Positions 26,421 to 33,809 of a stretch of DNA of 58,431 nucleotides are shown in pieces. The DNA is from CAZRWH01 sp964603905. GTDB lineage: Bacteria > Patescibacteriota > Gracilibacteria > UBA1369 > UBA12470. The DNA is taken from NCBI GenBank assembly GCA_964603905.1, contig CAZRWH010000006.1:1-58431 (forward strand), written 5' to 3'. The translations under genes and the position numbers were made by a program. The notes under the pieces are model-generated. The model was given only the letters and a program-made list of their open reading frames with translations, had not been told where the DNA came from and made no database searches. How positions within the stretch are numbered: the stretch's first letter is position 1; each line of letters begins with the position of its first letter.

Positions 26421-28063
26421 CTAATCACTCCCTCCAGCCTAACCTCATCCCTGCCGGCATCCATCCCAAACACAGCTTCTTGAAGACCATCAATATAACC
26501 CTTGATCATATCAGAAACCGTAGGATCAGAAGTAAAGTCAGAATAAGTCTCAAGGTAACTCGCTAGATTTTCAAAATTTAAATAAAAAATTGTCTCGTCA
26601 TAAACCTTAATATCAGACAAAATCGACACCACCTCTTGGTCAAAATCTTCCCATCCATCATAAGTCGTAATAACAAGCAACGCATCCTCCGTAACCCCAT
26701 ACATCAGATTCAAAACCTCCCCTTCGAAAGAAAAATCGCTACTCGCTCCATAATAGAGCTCAAGCACTTGTTGCACAGCTTCAAGATCAACTGTCACCAT
26801 CCCAAAATCACCGCCCATAATTTCAATCGAACCCTTTTCAATAGATCCCCAAGGACTAGTTTGATCGTACTGCAAAACAGAAACAAGAGACGTGATTTGA
26901 CTATCAAGTCGCGTCATCAACTCTTCAGCATTACTCTGCCCCGACGAAACATCAATAACAACAGAAACACCAGGCACAACAGACCCTTCATCTTCATTAA
27001 CAGCGATCGCATATCCCTTATCCAAAAAGTGAATTAATTCATCCCTCAAATCCATCGCCATATATTGAGTTACATAAGTTTCAAGGCTCTGCCAAATAGC
27101 CTCAGCAACTTCAGGATCTCCTGCAGAAGTTTTGGAAATCCAAAGATCAATCAAAGAATCAATTCCAGCACTTTCTTCATAAAAAACAAGCCCATCACCA
27201 GGAATGCTTTCCGCCAAATAAACCCCATCTCCAGCCAAGTCATCAAATCCCAAATCTATCTCATCGATAAGCTCAATATCACCAACCGCATACCCATCAA
27301 CAAGGATTTGATCACCATCAAAAGCCACAGCAATCGCCTCACGATCAATCAAATAATTTCCGAAACCAAAAGCTGAATTCGTCACAACACTCTCCCCAAA
27401 ATTTTGTTTGTATTCATCAATATCAACATAGACGTACCCCAAATAAGGAGCCTCTAGTTCAGAGACAACATCGATATAATCGTCATTCGAAATCAAACTA
27501 TCAGAACTGTCCACAAGAAACCTTCCTTTCGCATTCACAAGAGACGCCGAATCACCAGTCACCATCAAAACATCACCAATCAAAGCGGTATAGCTTTCAT
27601 ATCCACTGTCTCCAGAAACATAAATAGTAAGATCACCAAGCTCCATTGCAGTTGCCTCGCCACTCTCAGCCGTTGCAGCCATCCACTCTTCCGCCTTCTC
27701 CTTGTCAGAAACTGTCATTGCAACATAACTATCCTCCCCCGAATAAGCCATAACCAATCGAAATCCATCATCACCCAAAATCGGCTTCACATCTTCTTCA
27801 TAATCCATCCCCATCTCAGCAAAACGAGCCTCAATCTGGTCCAAAAACCCTTCCTCCCCATCAGAAAACTCGTCAACAAAATCAGCAAACGACGATCTCT
27901 GCCCTTTATCTTTTGTAGTAACTGAAAGAACAAAACTAACATCAGCTGGAAGCAATTGCTCAATCAAAACACCATCATAACTTGCATTCAAGTCTTCAAA
28001 TGAGCCACCTGAACACCCAGAAAAAACCAACAACAAGATCAAGAGAACACCAAATCTTTTCAT
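26417..28063 (-). CDS. DUF3352-family lipoprotein
   Basis: 548 aa. The N-terminus is a lipoprotein signal with lipobox VFSGC. The mature start (EQLLPADVSFVLSVTT, then a predicted helix and DDGFRLVMAYSG) matches the opening of DUF3352, a family of secreted proteins of unknown function, and the length fits. It is expected to be anchored on the outer face of the cytoplasmic membrane. The ATG at 28063 is preferred over one 14 codons upstream because it places the signal peptide correctly and suits the promoter at 28074-28101. The stop is TGA, which supports the standard genetic code. Confidence 0.85.
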   Translation of the reverse strand: MKRFGVLLILLLVFSGCSGGSFEDLNASYDGVLIEQLLPADVSFVLSVTTKDKGQRSSFADFVDEFSDGEEGFLDQIEARFAEMGMDYEEDVKPILGDDGFRLVMAYSGEDSYVAMTVSDKEKAEEWMAATAESGEATAMELGDLTIYVSGDSGYESYTALIGDVLMVTGDSASLVNAKGRFLVDSSDSLISNDDYIDVVSELEAPYLGYVYVDIDEYKQNFGESVVTNSAFGFGNYLIDREAIAVAFDGDQILVDGYAVGDIELIDEIDLGFDDLAGDGVYLAESIPGDGLVFYEESAGIDSLIDLWISKTSAGDPEVAEAIWQSLETYVTQYMAMDLRDELIHFLDKGYAIAVNEDEGSVVPGVSVVIDVSSGQSNAEELMTRLDSQITSLVSVLQYDQTSPWGSIEKGSIEIMGGDFGMVTVDLEAVQQVLELYYGASSDFSFEGEVLNLMYGVTEDALLVITTYDGWEDFDQEVVSILSDIKVYDETIFYLNFENLASYLETYSDFTSDPTVSDMIKGYIDGLQEAVFGMDAGRDEVRLEGVIS

Positions 28064-28073
28064 TTTATTTTTA

Positions 28074-28101
28074 TTTATAAAGTACACGAGAAGAGTATCA
28101 A
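28074..28101 (-). promoter_or_regulatory. Promoter of the DUF3352 lipoprotein gene
   Basis: TTGATA (28101-28096) and TATAAA (28079-28074) are 16 bp apart on the - strand, 10 bp before the ATG, implying a very short leader. GCTTGATACT is directly repeated just upstream, around the -35. Confidence 0.65.
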
Positions 28102-28141
28102 GCATTATCTTTCAAGTATCAAGCATGAAAAATAAAAAACC

Positions 28142-28210
28142 ACACCATCCTCTACCCTCTATTATCTAATATCTGTCATCTGTCATCTGTCATCTAAAAT
28201 CTGTCATCTA
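28142..28210 (+). repeat. ACACCATC-capped heptamer tract fused to a stop codon
   Basis: ACACCATCC (28142-28150) is followed by CTCTACC and CTATTAT variants and then CTGTCAT units, ending in CTA at 28208-28210, the complement of the TAG stop of the next - strand gene. The sequence before the cap is A-rich rather than a clear hairpin. Confidence 0.8.
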
Positions 28211-28903
28211 ACTCCCCCAATCAAGAACCTCTGTAGCGACATAATCAACCTGCGCACTAAACCCTTTGTAATAACTCAATTCAAACCTCTCGCTGCCAGC
28301 AATTGGATCATCAAGTCCGATTTCAACATCCCAAACATCGCCATTCGGTTCTTGCATAAAAGGCAAAACCATATGCATAAAAGGACCTGGATCAGGAGAG
28401 ACAGCCGACATACCACCATCACACGAAATTGAAGGCATCAACATATCTAACTGAGGCAAGCTCGGCATATGGAATGTAATGTGATCTTCATATCCTTCGA
28501 AGTTACCATCTTCCCAAGCCTGAGTCCCTTGAGTCGCCATAATCGCATCAAGCTCGAAACTCCTAGGCTTGTAATCAATTTCTGAAAGAACAGCAACACA
28601 ATCCTGAGTCGCAATACCATATTTTTGAGAAGTATAATCTGTTATTGCAATCGTGTTATTTTGATCAATAAGATTTCCATCAATATCAAACGTAAGTTCA
28701 ATTCGGAAGTCACCCTTGCTAGTCCAAACCTGCATCCCTTCCGTCGTCATAGCCTCAGGATCAAAGTCGATATCAACCGTTCCTACCATTGTAAAAAGAC
28801 GATTAACATCTTCCACTTCCCTGTCGTAATCCTCTTGAAGATCAGCACCTCCACATCCAGTCAGTAGCGCGCTAAGCGCCAAAATTGAAATTAGTTTTTT
28901 CAT
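28208..28903 (-). CDS. Lipoprotein of unknown function
   Basis: 231 aa with signal peptide and lipobox LLTGC at residues 13-17. The mature part is beta-rich, with two further cysteines (about residues 101 and 180) that could form a disulfide. I recognise no family. The start lies 2 bp after the stop of the 71-aa gene, so translation is probably coupled. The TAG stop opens a heptamer tract. Confidence 0.8.
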   Translation of the reverse strand: MKKLISILALSALLTGCGGADLQEDYDREVEDVNRLFTMVGTVDIDFDPEAMTTEGMQVWTSKGDFRIELTFDIDGNLIDQNNTIAITDYTSQKYGIATQDCVAVLSEIDYKPRSFELDAIMATQGTQAWEDGNFEGYEDHITFHMPSLPQLDMLMPSISCDGGMSAVSPDPGPFMHMVLPFMQEPNGDVWDVEIGLDDPIAGSERFELSYYKGFSAQVDYVATEVLDWGS

Positions 28904-28905
28904 GG

Positions 28906-29121
28906 TTAAATTGTTTTAGGTTTTCCGTTAACAAATGTTAAAACTCGAGCAAAACGTTTCCTGCTAGTACCTCCAGCAGCCCAAACAGCACGAGCACTCT
29001 GAACTTCCGCAATAGTAGACAAAAAATCACGCATCACCTCATCTTCCTCGGCACCTTCAACCTGCTCAGTCCCACCCATCAAATCATCAACATCCAAATC
29101 ATCTTCACGTCGTTCACTCAT
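28906..29121 (-). CDS. Small acidic protein upstream of a lipoprotein gene
   Basis: 71 aa. The N-terminal half is very acidic (EDDLDVDDLMGG), the C-terminal half basic (TSRKRFARVLTF). No known motif. The 2-bp spacing to the following lipoprotein gene supports it as a real gene and an operon member. Confidence 0.65.
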   Translation of the reverse strand: MSERREDDLDVDDLMGGTEQVEGAEEDEVMRDFLSTIAEVQSARAVWAAGGTSRKRFARVLTFVNGKPKTI

Positions 29122-29183
29122 AAATGGTTATTTTAAAAACTAGGACCTAATCGTAACAAAGCAAAAAGCACCCAACAAGCAAA

Positions 29184-29221
29184 AACACCATGACTACAAC
29201 TACCACTACTCACTACAACTA
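29184..29221 (+). repeat. ACACCAT-capped tract fused to the L33 stop codon
   Basis: AAACACCATGACTACAACTA continues as ACT/ACC-rich units with partial 7-bp period and ends in CTA (29219-29221), the complement of the rpmG TAG stop. It closely resembles the in-gene copy at 38941-38976. Confidence 0.65.
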
Positions 29222-29392
29222 GCTCTTGGTATCCTTCCTCTTGTGAACAAGAGACCCGCGACAGTTCGAACAGTATTTTTTCTTAGTTTTCAGGGTAGTT
29301 TCGTTCTCTCTTTTGTTGTAAGTAGAGATGTAGTTACCCGCATTACATTTCTCGCAATACCATGTGCAGAATGTACTTTTTCCTCTAGCCAT
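29219..29392 (-). CDS. rpmG: 50S ribosomal protein L33
   Basis: The 57-aa product begins MARGKSTFCTWYCEKC and carries two CxxC zinc-ribbon pairs (C13/C16 region and CSNC near residues 41-44) with the basic NKRE and KKKYC segments of zinc-type L33. It binds 23S rRNA in the large subunit. The length is normal. The gene stands alone, with its own promoter at 29432-29460. Confidence 0.9.
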   Translation of the reverse strand: MARGKSTFCTWYCEKCNAGNYISTYNKRENETTLKTKKKYCSNCRGSLVHKRKDTKS

Positions 29393-29431
29393 AATTATTT
29401 TTAGATTAAAATTAAACTGTTTAGCGCATAT

Positions 29432-29460
29432 CTTCTATCTGATAAACAGCTTTTTGTCAA
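29432..29460 (-). promoter_or_regulatory. Promoter of rpmG
   Basis: TTGACA (29460-29455) is perfect; the -10 TAGAAG (29437-29432) is weaker; spacing is 17 bp on the - strand, 39 bp before the ATG. Confidence 0.6.
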
Positions 29461-29514
29461 AGGTAAACTTGGAAAATCACCCTTTTCAGCATAAACTTGG
29501 AACATACAAATTCC

Positions 29515-29573
29515 GTTTTCGCATCACGAAAACACCATCACTGCTCTCTGCTGACTGCTGATTGCTGACTAAC
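29515..29573 (+). repeat. Hairpin-capped heptamer tract before the thioredoxin-CcdA gene
   Basis: The hairpin GTTTTCG-CATCA-CGAAAAC (29515-29533) runs into ACACCATC and then CTGCTCT, CTGCTGA, CTGCTGA and TTGCTGA units, ending in CTAACAAAAACCAAA and the ATG at 29584. Confidence 0.8.
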
Positions 29574-29583
29574 AAAAACCAAA

Positions 29584-30852
29584 ATGAAAAAACTTATCAT
29601 AAAGATCCTACTCGCCTCACTAATTGCAGGGCTACTACCTCTACAAATTGCAGTAGCACACAATGACCACCTTGAAGACGAATACGAAACACACGAAGAA
29701 TTAATAGAAGCAATTCTTTATGGTGAAAACGAAGAAGAACCTGTCCCAACACTATATGCAGTAGAATCGGCCTTAGAATTCTCAGTATTCACAAGATCAT
29801 CTTGCGGACATTGCCAAGATCTAGAAGAGTTTTTGAGTTCAGATGAATACAAAGAAGAGGTGCCAAACGTAACACCGAAGTATTACCATCTCGAAAACTC
29901 AGAAACATACGAACTTTTCAAGGAATTTACAGATGAGAACGGCCTTGTAAGAGGAACTCCTGTTCTTTTAGTTGGAGATACGATAATTCAAGGGTTTGAT
30001 AGCGGAGAAACCACTGGACAGTACATAGTAGAATTGGCTCTAGAAATGACAGAAAACAGTTATTTCGAAGACTATGAAGATGGAGGAGAAAACATTGGAG
30101 AAGACGAAGTAATAGTTCATCTTCCATTGTTAGGAGAGATAGATCTCAAGATGTATTCGCTAGGATTGCTTGCTGTAGTACTCGGGTTTGTTGACGGATT
30201 CAACCCATGTGCAATGTGGGTATTAATCATGTTCATCACATTGCTACTTCAGGCTGGAAACAAGCGCAAAATGTTCGAACTCGCAGGAATATTCGTAGTA
30301 GCTGAAACAGCTATGTACTACCTAATCCTTAACGTCTGGTATCAGACATGGGATTTCGTAAAACTAGACACGATAATAACACCAATAATCGGGTTAATAT
30401 CAATAGGAGCAGGAGCATTTTTCTTGTATGAGTTCTTTACGAACAAAGACGGAGAATGCAAAGTCACTTCATCTGATCAAAAGATGAAAATCAGTGCACG
30501 AATCAAAGAGCTAGTGAACTCGCCGATGTCTATAGGAATCTTTTTCGCGACACTGGGACTAGCGCTTTCAGTTAACATTATTGAGTTTGCATGTTCTGTA
30601 GGTATCCCTCAGGCTTTCACAAAAATTCTCGACCTTAACGAATTAACCTGGCTAGTTAGGCAGGTATACATATTGATCTACACATTCTTCTATATGTTTG
30701 ATGACTTCATCGTGTTTGCAATTGCACTTTGGAGCTTCCAATACCTGCATCTTACAACGAAATACACTCGTTACTGCTTAATCATTGGTGGAACAATCAT
30801 GATTATTCTAGGATACTTCTTTATCTTTGATCCAAGCGCTTTAGTGCTATAA
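29584..30852 (+). CDS. Thioredoxin-like domain fused to a CcdA/DsbD-type membrane domain
   Basis: 422 aa. Residues 1-25 are a signal peptide. The next ~150 residues form a thioredoxin/glutaredoxin-like domain outside the membrane with the redox motif CGHC at 74-77 and the family cis-proline in RGTPVLL. The C-terminal part (about 190-420) has six predicted membrane helices with the two CcdA-type cysteines, C209 (GFNPCAMW) and C337 (EFACSVG). Known relatives (CcdA, DsbD, ScsB) pass reducing equivalents from cytoplasmic thioredoxin across the membrane; here donor and acceptor are in one chain. Likely clients are the cysteine-paired secreted proteins at 44421, 45137 and 52200 (inference). No Shine-Dalgarno; the start directly follows a heptamer tract. 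Confidence 0.88.
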   Translation: MKKLIIKILLASLIAGLLPLQIAVAHNDHLEDEYETHEELIEAILYGENEEEPVPTLYAVESALEFSVFTRSSCGHCQDLEEFLSSDEYKEEVPNVTPKYYHLENSETYELFKEFTDENGLVRGTPVLLVGDTIIQGFDSGETTGQYIVELALEMTENSYFEDYEDGGENIGEDEVIVHLPLLGEIDLKMYSLGLLAVVLGFVDGFNPCAMWVLIMFITLLLQAGNKRKMFELAGIFVVAETAMYYLILNVWYQTWDFVKLDTIITPIIGLISIGAGAFFLYEFFTNKDGECKVTSSDQKMKISARIKELVNSPMSIGIFFATLGLALSVNIIEFACSVGIPQAFTKILDLNELTWLVRQVYILIYTFFYMFDDFIVFAIALWSFQYLHLTTKYTRYCLIIGGTIMIILGYFFIFDPSALVL

Positions 30853-30899
30853 CACGGATCTTTTGACAAATCCGCAAGTCGGTTTTGGCATAGCTAATA

Positions 30900-30928
30900 T
30901 TGACCTTATACAAGCGGTTTATTACAAT
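30900..30928 (+). promoter_or_regulatory. Promoter of the tandem cNBD-like genes
   Basis: TTGACC (30900-30905) and TACAAT (30923-30928) are 17 bp apart, 27 bp before the ATG at 30956. Confidence 0.65.
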
Positions 30929-30955
30929 TACACCCTACTTTAACAAAACACAATT

Positions 30956-32035
30956 ATGCCTGAAATCCCACAAAACGACACCGCGCCGACAGTAACAAGA
31001 GTGTCTCAATTGCCAGAAGATCTTCAGCAAAAAGCGCTAGCAGCAATACTAAGCTGCGAACTTTTGAAAGATGTTTTCATAAAACACCAAGGCAACGTAA
31101 GCGTTGGACCAGGTACAGACTCAGAAGAATTTCAGGCAGTAATAACCCAGCTGAGACGAGCAAATTTGGTGGAACGAGCACAAGAAATTTTATCAACTTG
31201 CAGTGCACGACTAGTAATGACTGAAGGAGAAAGACTGGTTAGCACAGACGGACACAGCGGGATATTAAACAATAGGAATCAAAGTTTCATTATCGCCGTT
31301 GATCCTCTTAAAATCCGAACAGATGTAGCGCCAAACATCACCTACACATTGGAACCTGGCAAGGTACTAGGAGAAAGAGCACTTCTAGAACAAGACAGAG
31401 CTACAGATGTAGAATCAGCAGAAGGAGGATCATTCATTATTGTAGTAGACCATTTAGACCAATGGATGTCAGATGAAATGCTAAACGACGTCAAACTAAA
31501 AGCGCTAGCAAAAGGAGCTCTTAGACACGCTAACACAGCCTTAGAAATGACAGGAGGAGACGACAAGTCAATCAGCGAACCTGTACCTTTTGGACAACAA
31601 AGTTTCAGAGAATTCCTATCAACAATTCTTCCACAAGAATTAACAATGCCAACAGCTCAAGAACTCGTATTCAACGCATTTGCAGAAATAGTACCAATCG
31701 AAGGACATGTATTCATACTTGAAGACGGAATTGTAAGAGCAATGAGCGAAGATGGACACACAACATACAAGAGGTTACAAGGCCCGACAATTCTGTACAC
31801 AACTGTCGGAGCCGGCGGAGAAAAAACAGGGACAGTAAAGGCTGAAACAGCGGCAAGAGGATTCTATCTACCTTTAGCGGCAGCAACAGAAAGACATCCT
31901 GCGAAACAACGCGAATTGATCAGGATTATCAGCATTCTGACAGATATAGCGATCACAGATACCAATGCAAAAGCATCAGACCTGCAAAAAGAAGCCACAG
32001 TAATAACAGGTCAAATCGACAAAGTACTAACTTAA
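30956..32035 (+). CDS. Protein with degenerate cyclic-nucleotide-binding-like segment (first of a pair)
   Basis: 359 aa, cytoplasmic. Around residues 120-185 the pattern beta-strand, LEPGKVLGERALLEQDRATD, then a strand and helix, resembles the phosphate-binding cassette of CRP-type cNMP domains (G-x-x-x-GE-x-ALL...R-x-A). A second, weaker barrel-like segment follows at ~230-310. There is no recognisable helix-turn-helix, kinase or channel. The next gene, 11 bp on, has the same core, so the two are probably paralogues made together. Ligand binding is uncertain because the arginine spacing is not canonical. Confidence 0.7.
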   Translation: MPEIPQNDTAPTVTRVSQLPEDLQQKALAAILSCELLKDVFIKHQGNVSVGPGTDSEEFQAVITQLRRANLVERAQEILSTCSARLVMTEGERLVSTDGHSGILNNRNQSFIIAVDPLKIRTDVAPNITYTLEPGKVLGERALLEQDRATDVESAEGGSFIIVVDHLDQWMSDEMLNDVKLKALAKGALRHANTALEMTGGDDKSISEPVPFGQQSFREFLSTILPQELTMPTAQELVFNAFAEIVPIEGHVFILEDGIVRAMSEDGHTTYKRLQGPTILYTTVGAGGEKTGTVKAETAARGFYLPLAAATERHPAKQRELIRIISILTDIAITDTNAKASDLQKEATVITGQIDKVLT

Positions 32036-32046
32036 TACATCACAAT

Positions 32047-33543
32047 ATGGCACCAAACAAACCAGGGGGGAAACCGGACGGACACACTCGCATGGGAACA
32101 ACAAAAATGGCAGGCAGAGACCTTAATGACGCAACTCAAGCACTTGATGAAGCAGACTCACTAGAAGCTGCATGGGCATCATTAATGAACGACGGCGAAA
32201 CACCCAACACACCTGTACACAACCCACGCGCGCCAAAAGATTTTGGTTTTGTAGGTGAAGAAAACAACACACCAGCAATCCAAAGCGGAGCCGACTTAAT
32301 CTCACACGCAGCCCAAGAAGGAACTACCCGACTAGAAACTGGAGATCTAGAGATGAGAAACGCCAACGAAACACTTTTAGCAAAACTCAACAAGCTTAGA
32401 GGTCCTGGACAAATTTTCGAAGACGTGAGCGACGAAGGTATCGAGTTAATTTCAAAATTCGCAAGAACAACCGACATTTTCGAAGGAGATGTCGTAATTG
32501 GAACTGAAAAAACCTTCCAAGATGCTGCACTCAGAGAAACCGGAATGGCCATTATTTTGAGTGACCAATTCAATATTGAAACACCAAGAGGAAACCTTCC
32601 AATAAAACAAGGTAGAACGCTTGGAGAACGAGGATTCCGTGGAGAAGAACGAGCAAACGAAGTAAAAGCAAAAACACCAGGAACGCTAATGCTGATAGAT
32701 TCGAACCTCAAAGGACTTAGGTCTATGGGATTATCTATTGAAGACTCAAACGCAATTCGCCTTAACATCCTTAGAAACAGCTACCTAGAAAGCGCAAACA
32801 ACAACTTGAGTTTCGTAGACCCTAGATTCAAGCCAGTTCTAGCAAGAGCATTGCAACCCCTGACAAGAATTCTTCAAGACGAAATTCTCACAACCAACGA
32901 ACAACGCAGAAGACAGCTAGTCGACCCCAAAAGACTTCCACATAGCAAATTAGTACCGAGAGAAGACAAGTACGAAGCACTTATAGTCTTAGATGGAAAC
33001 TACCAAGGCCCTATTGTACAAGTTAGAAACAACGAATCAGGGGAAATAATCAGCGAAATCCTAGCACCTACAGTTCTATTCATTCTTAGGGCAGCAGGAA
33101 TGCCAGTTGATCAGCTTTCTGCACAACTTTTTGTAGAGCAAAAATTCTTCGCAACACCAGTAGAAGTAAGAGGATCAGACAGACCAGCAGACGAACAAGA
33201 AAAAGTTATCGAGATTCTGGAAACAATCGAAAACACCCTTCTGAGCATAACAAATAAAACCTATGACGGATGGCTAAAAGAGCGAGAACTACGCAGAGCA
33301 GAAAGAGCGGTAGGTCAACAACCTAGGAGAAAAAAGAAGCCTGCAAAAAAGAAACCAGAAGCCCCAGAAAGCAAAGGGTTAGTCCAATCATTCGTTGATG
33401 ACCAACGCGCACAAGCGCAAGAACTTGTTGAATCTGCCAATAAAGGAACAATGTCATCGTGGCTTAGAACACAATGGGAAAGGTCTACAATCAAAGCAGC
33501 AATCAAGGCAATCGACGACTCAGATAAACCGAGACGGAGATAG
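32047..33543 (+). CDS. Second cNBD-like protein with basic tail
   Basis: 498 aa. Residues ~145-220 repeat the pattern of the upstream gene: FEGDVVIGTEKTF, PIKQGRTLGERGFRGEERAN, then a strand ending GTLMLID. Near residues 420-445 is a lysine/arginine-rich stretch (QPRRKKKPAKKKPE), possibly for nucleic-acid or polyanion contact, and the end is again basic. It is probably co-transcribed with the gene before it. Function unknown; a signalling or sensor pair is only a guess. The stop TAG begins a heptamer tract. Confidence 0.7.
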   Translation: MAPNKPGGKPDGHTRMGTTKMAGRDLNDATQALDEADSLEAAWASLMNDGETPNTPVHNPRAPKDFGFVGEENNTPAIQSGADLISHAAQEGTTRLETGDLEMRNANETLLAKLNKLRGPGQIFEDVSDEGIELISKFARTTDIFEGDVVIGTEKTFQDAALRETGMAIILSDQFNIETPRGNLPIKQGRTLGERGFRGEERANEVKAKTPGTLMLIDSNLKGLRSMGLSIEDSNAIRLNILRNSYLESANNNLSFVDPRFKPVLARALQPLTRILQDEILTTNEQRRRQLVDPKRLPHSKLVPREDKYEALIVLDGNYQGPIVQVRNNESGEIISEILAPTVLFILRAAGMPVDQLSAQLFVEQKFFATPVEVRGSDRPADEQEKVIEILETIENTLLSITNKTYDGWLKERELRRAERAVGQQPRRKKKPAKKKPEAPESKGLVQSFVDDQRAQAQELVESANKGTMSSWLRTQWERSTIKAAIKAIDDSDKPRRR

Positions 33544-33580
33544 TGTTAGTGAACAGTGGACAGTGGGCAGTGAACAGTGG
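33541..33580 (+). repeat. Heptamer tract fused to a stop codon
   Basis: The TAG stop at 33541-33543 is followed by TGTTAGTGAACAGTGGACAG and further AGTGGGC / AGTGAAC units. Polarity is opposite to most other tracts on the + strand but identical when read outward from the gene. Between this tract and 33704 lies a short palindrome TGGAGAGCTCCA (33681-33692) and no supportable gene. Confidence 0.8.
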
Positions 33581-33704
33581 ATTCTTGGTGTACGATTTTT
33601 GCATACTAAAAATTTCCACCGCAGGAGGCTTCTTAATTACAAGCCACGAACTAACCTGCTCGTTTATACTCGCTTGCGGGTGGAGAGCTCCATCCTTACG
33701 TTAA

Positions 33705-33809
33705 GGTTTTAAATTAATTAAACGAACATCTGCAACGCCACTATTTCATCCTGATCGTGAGATCAAGAGGAAGAGTAAGTGAAGCCGTTCGGAGAATTAA
33801 TTTAAAACC
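33705..33809. repeat. Nested-palindrome element, copy 2
   Basis: Perfectly complementary outer arms GGTTTTAAATTAATT (33705-33719) and AATTAATTTAAAACC (33795-33809) enclose CATCTGCAACGCCACTATTT, an inner GATC-GTGA-GATC hairpin, and AGAGTAAGTGAAGCCGTTCG. A further CGAAC/GTTCG pairing extends the stem. The right arm encodes the final Arg-Phe-stop of the ABC transporter. It lies between convergent genes and may be a two-way terminator. Confidence 0.8.
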
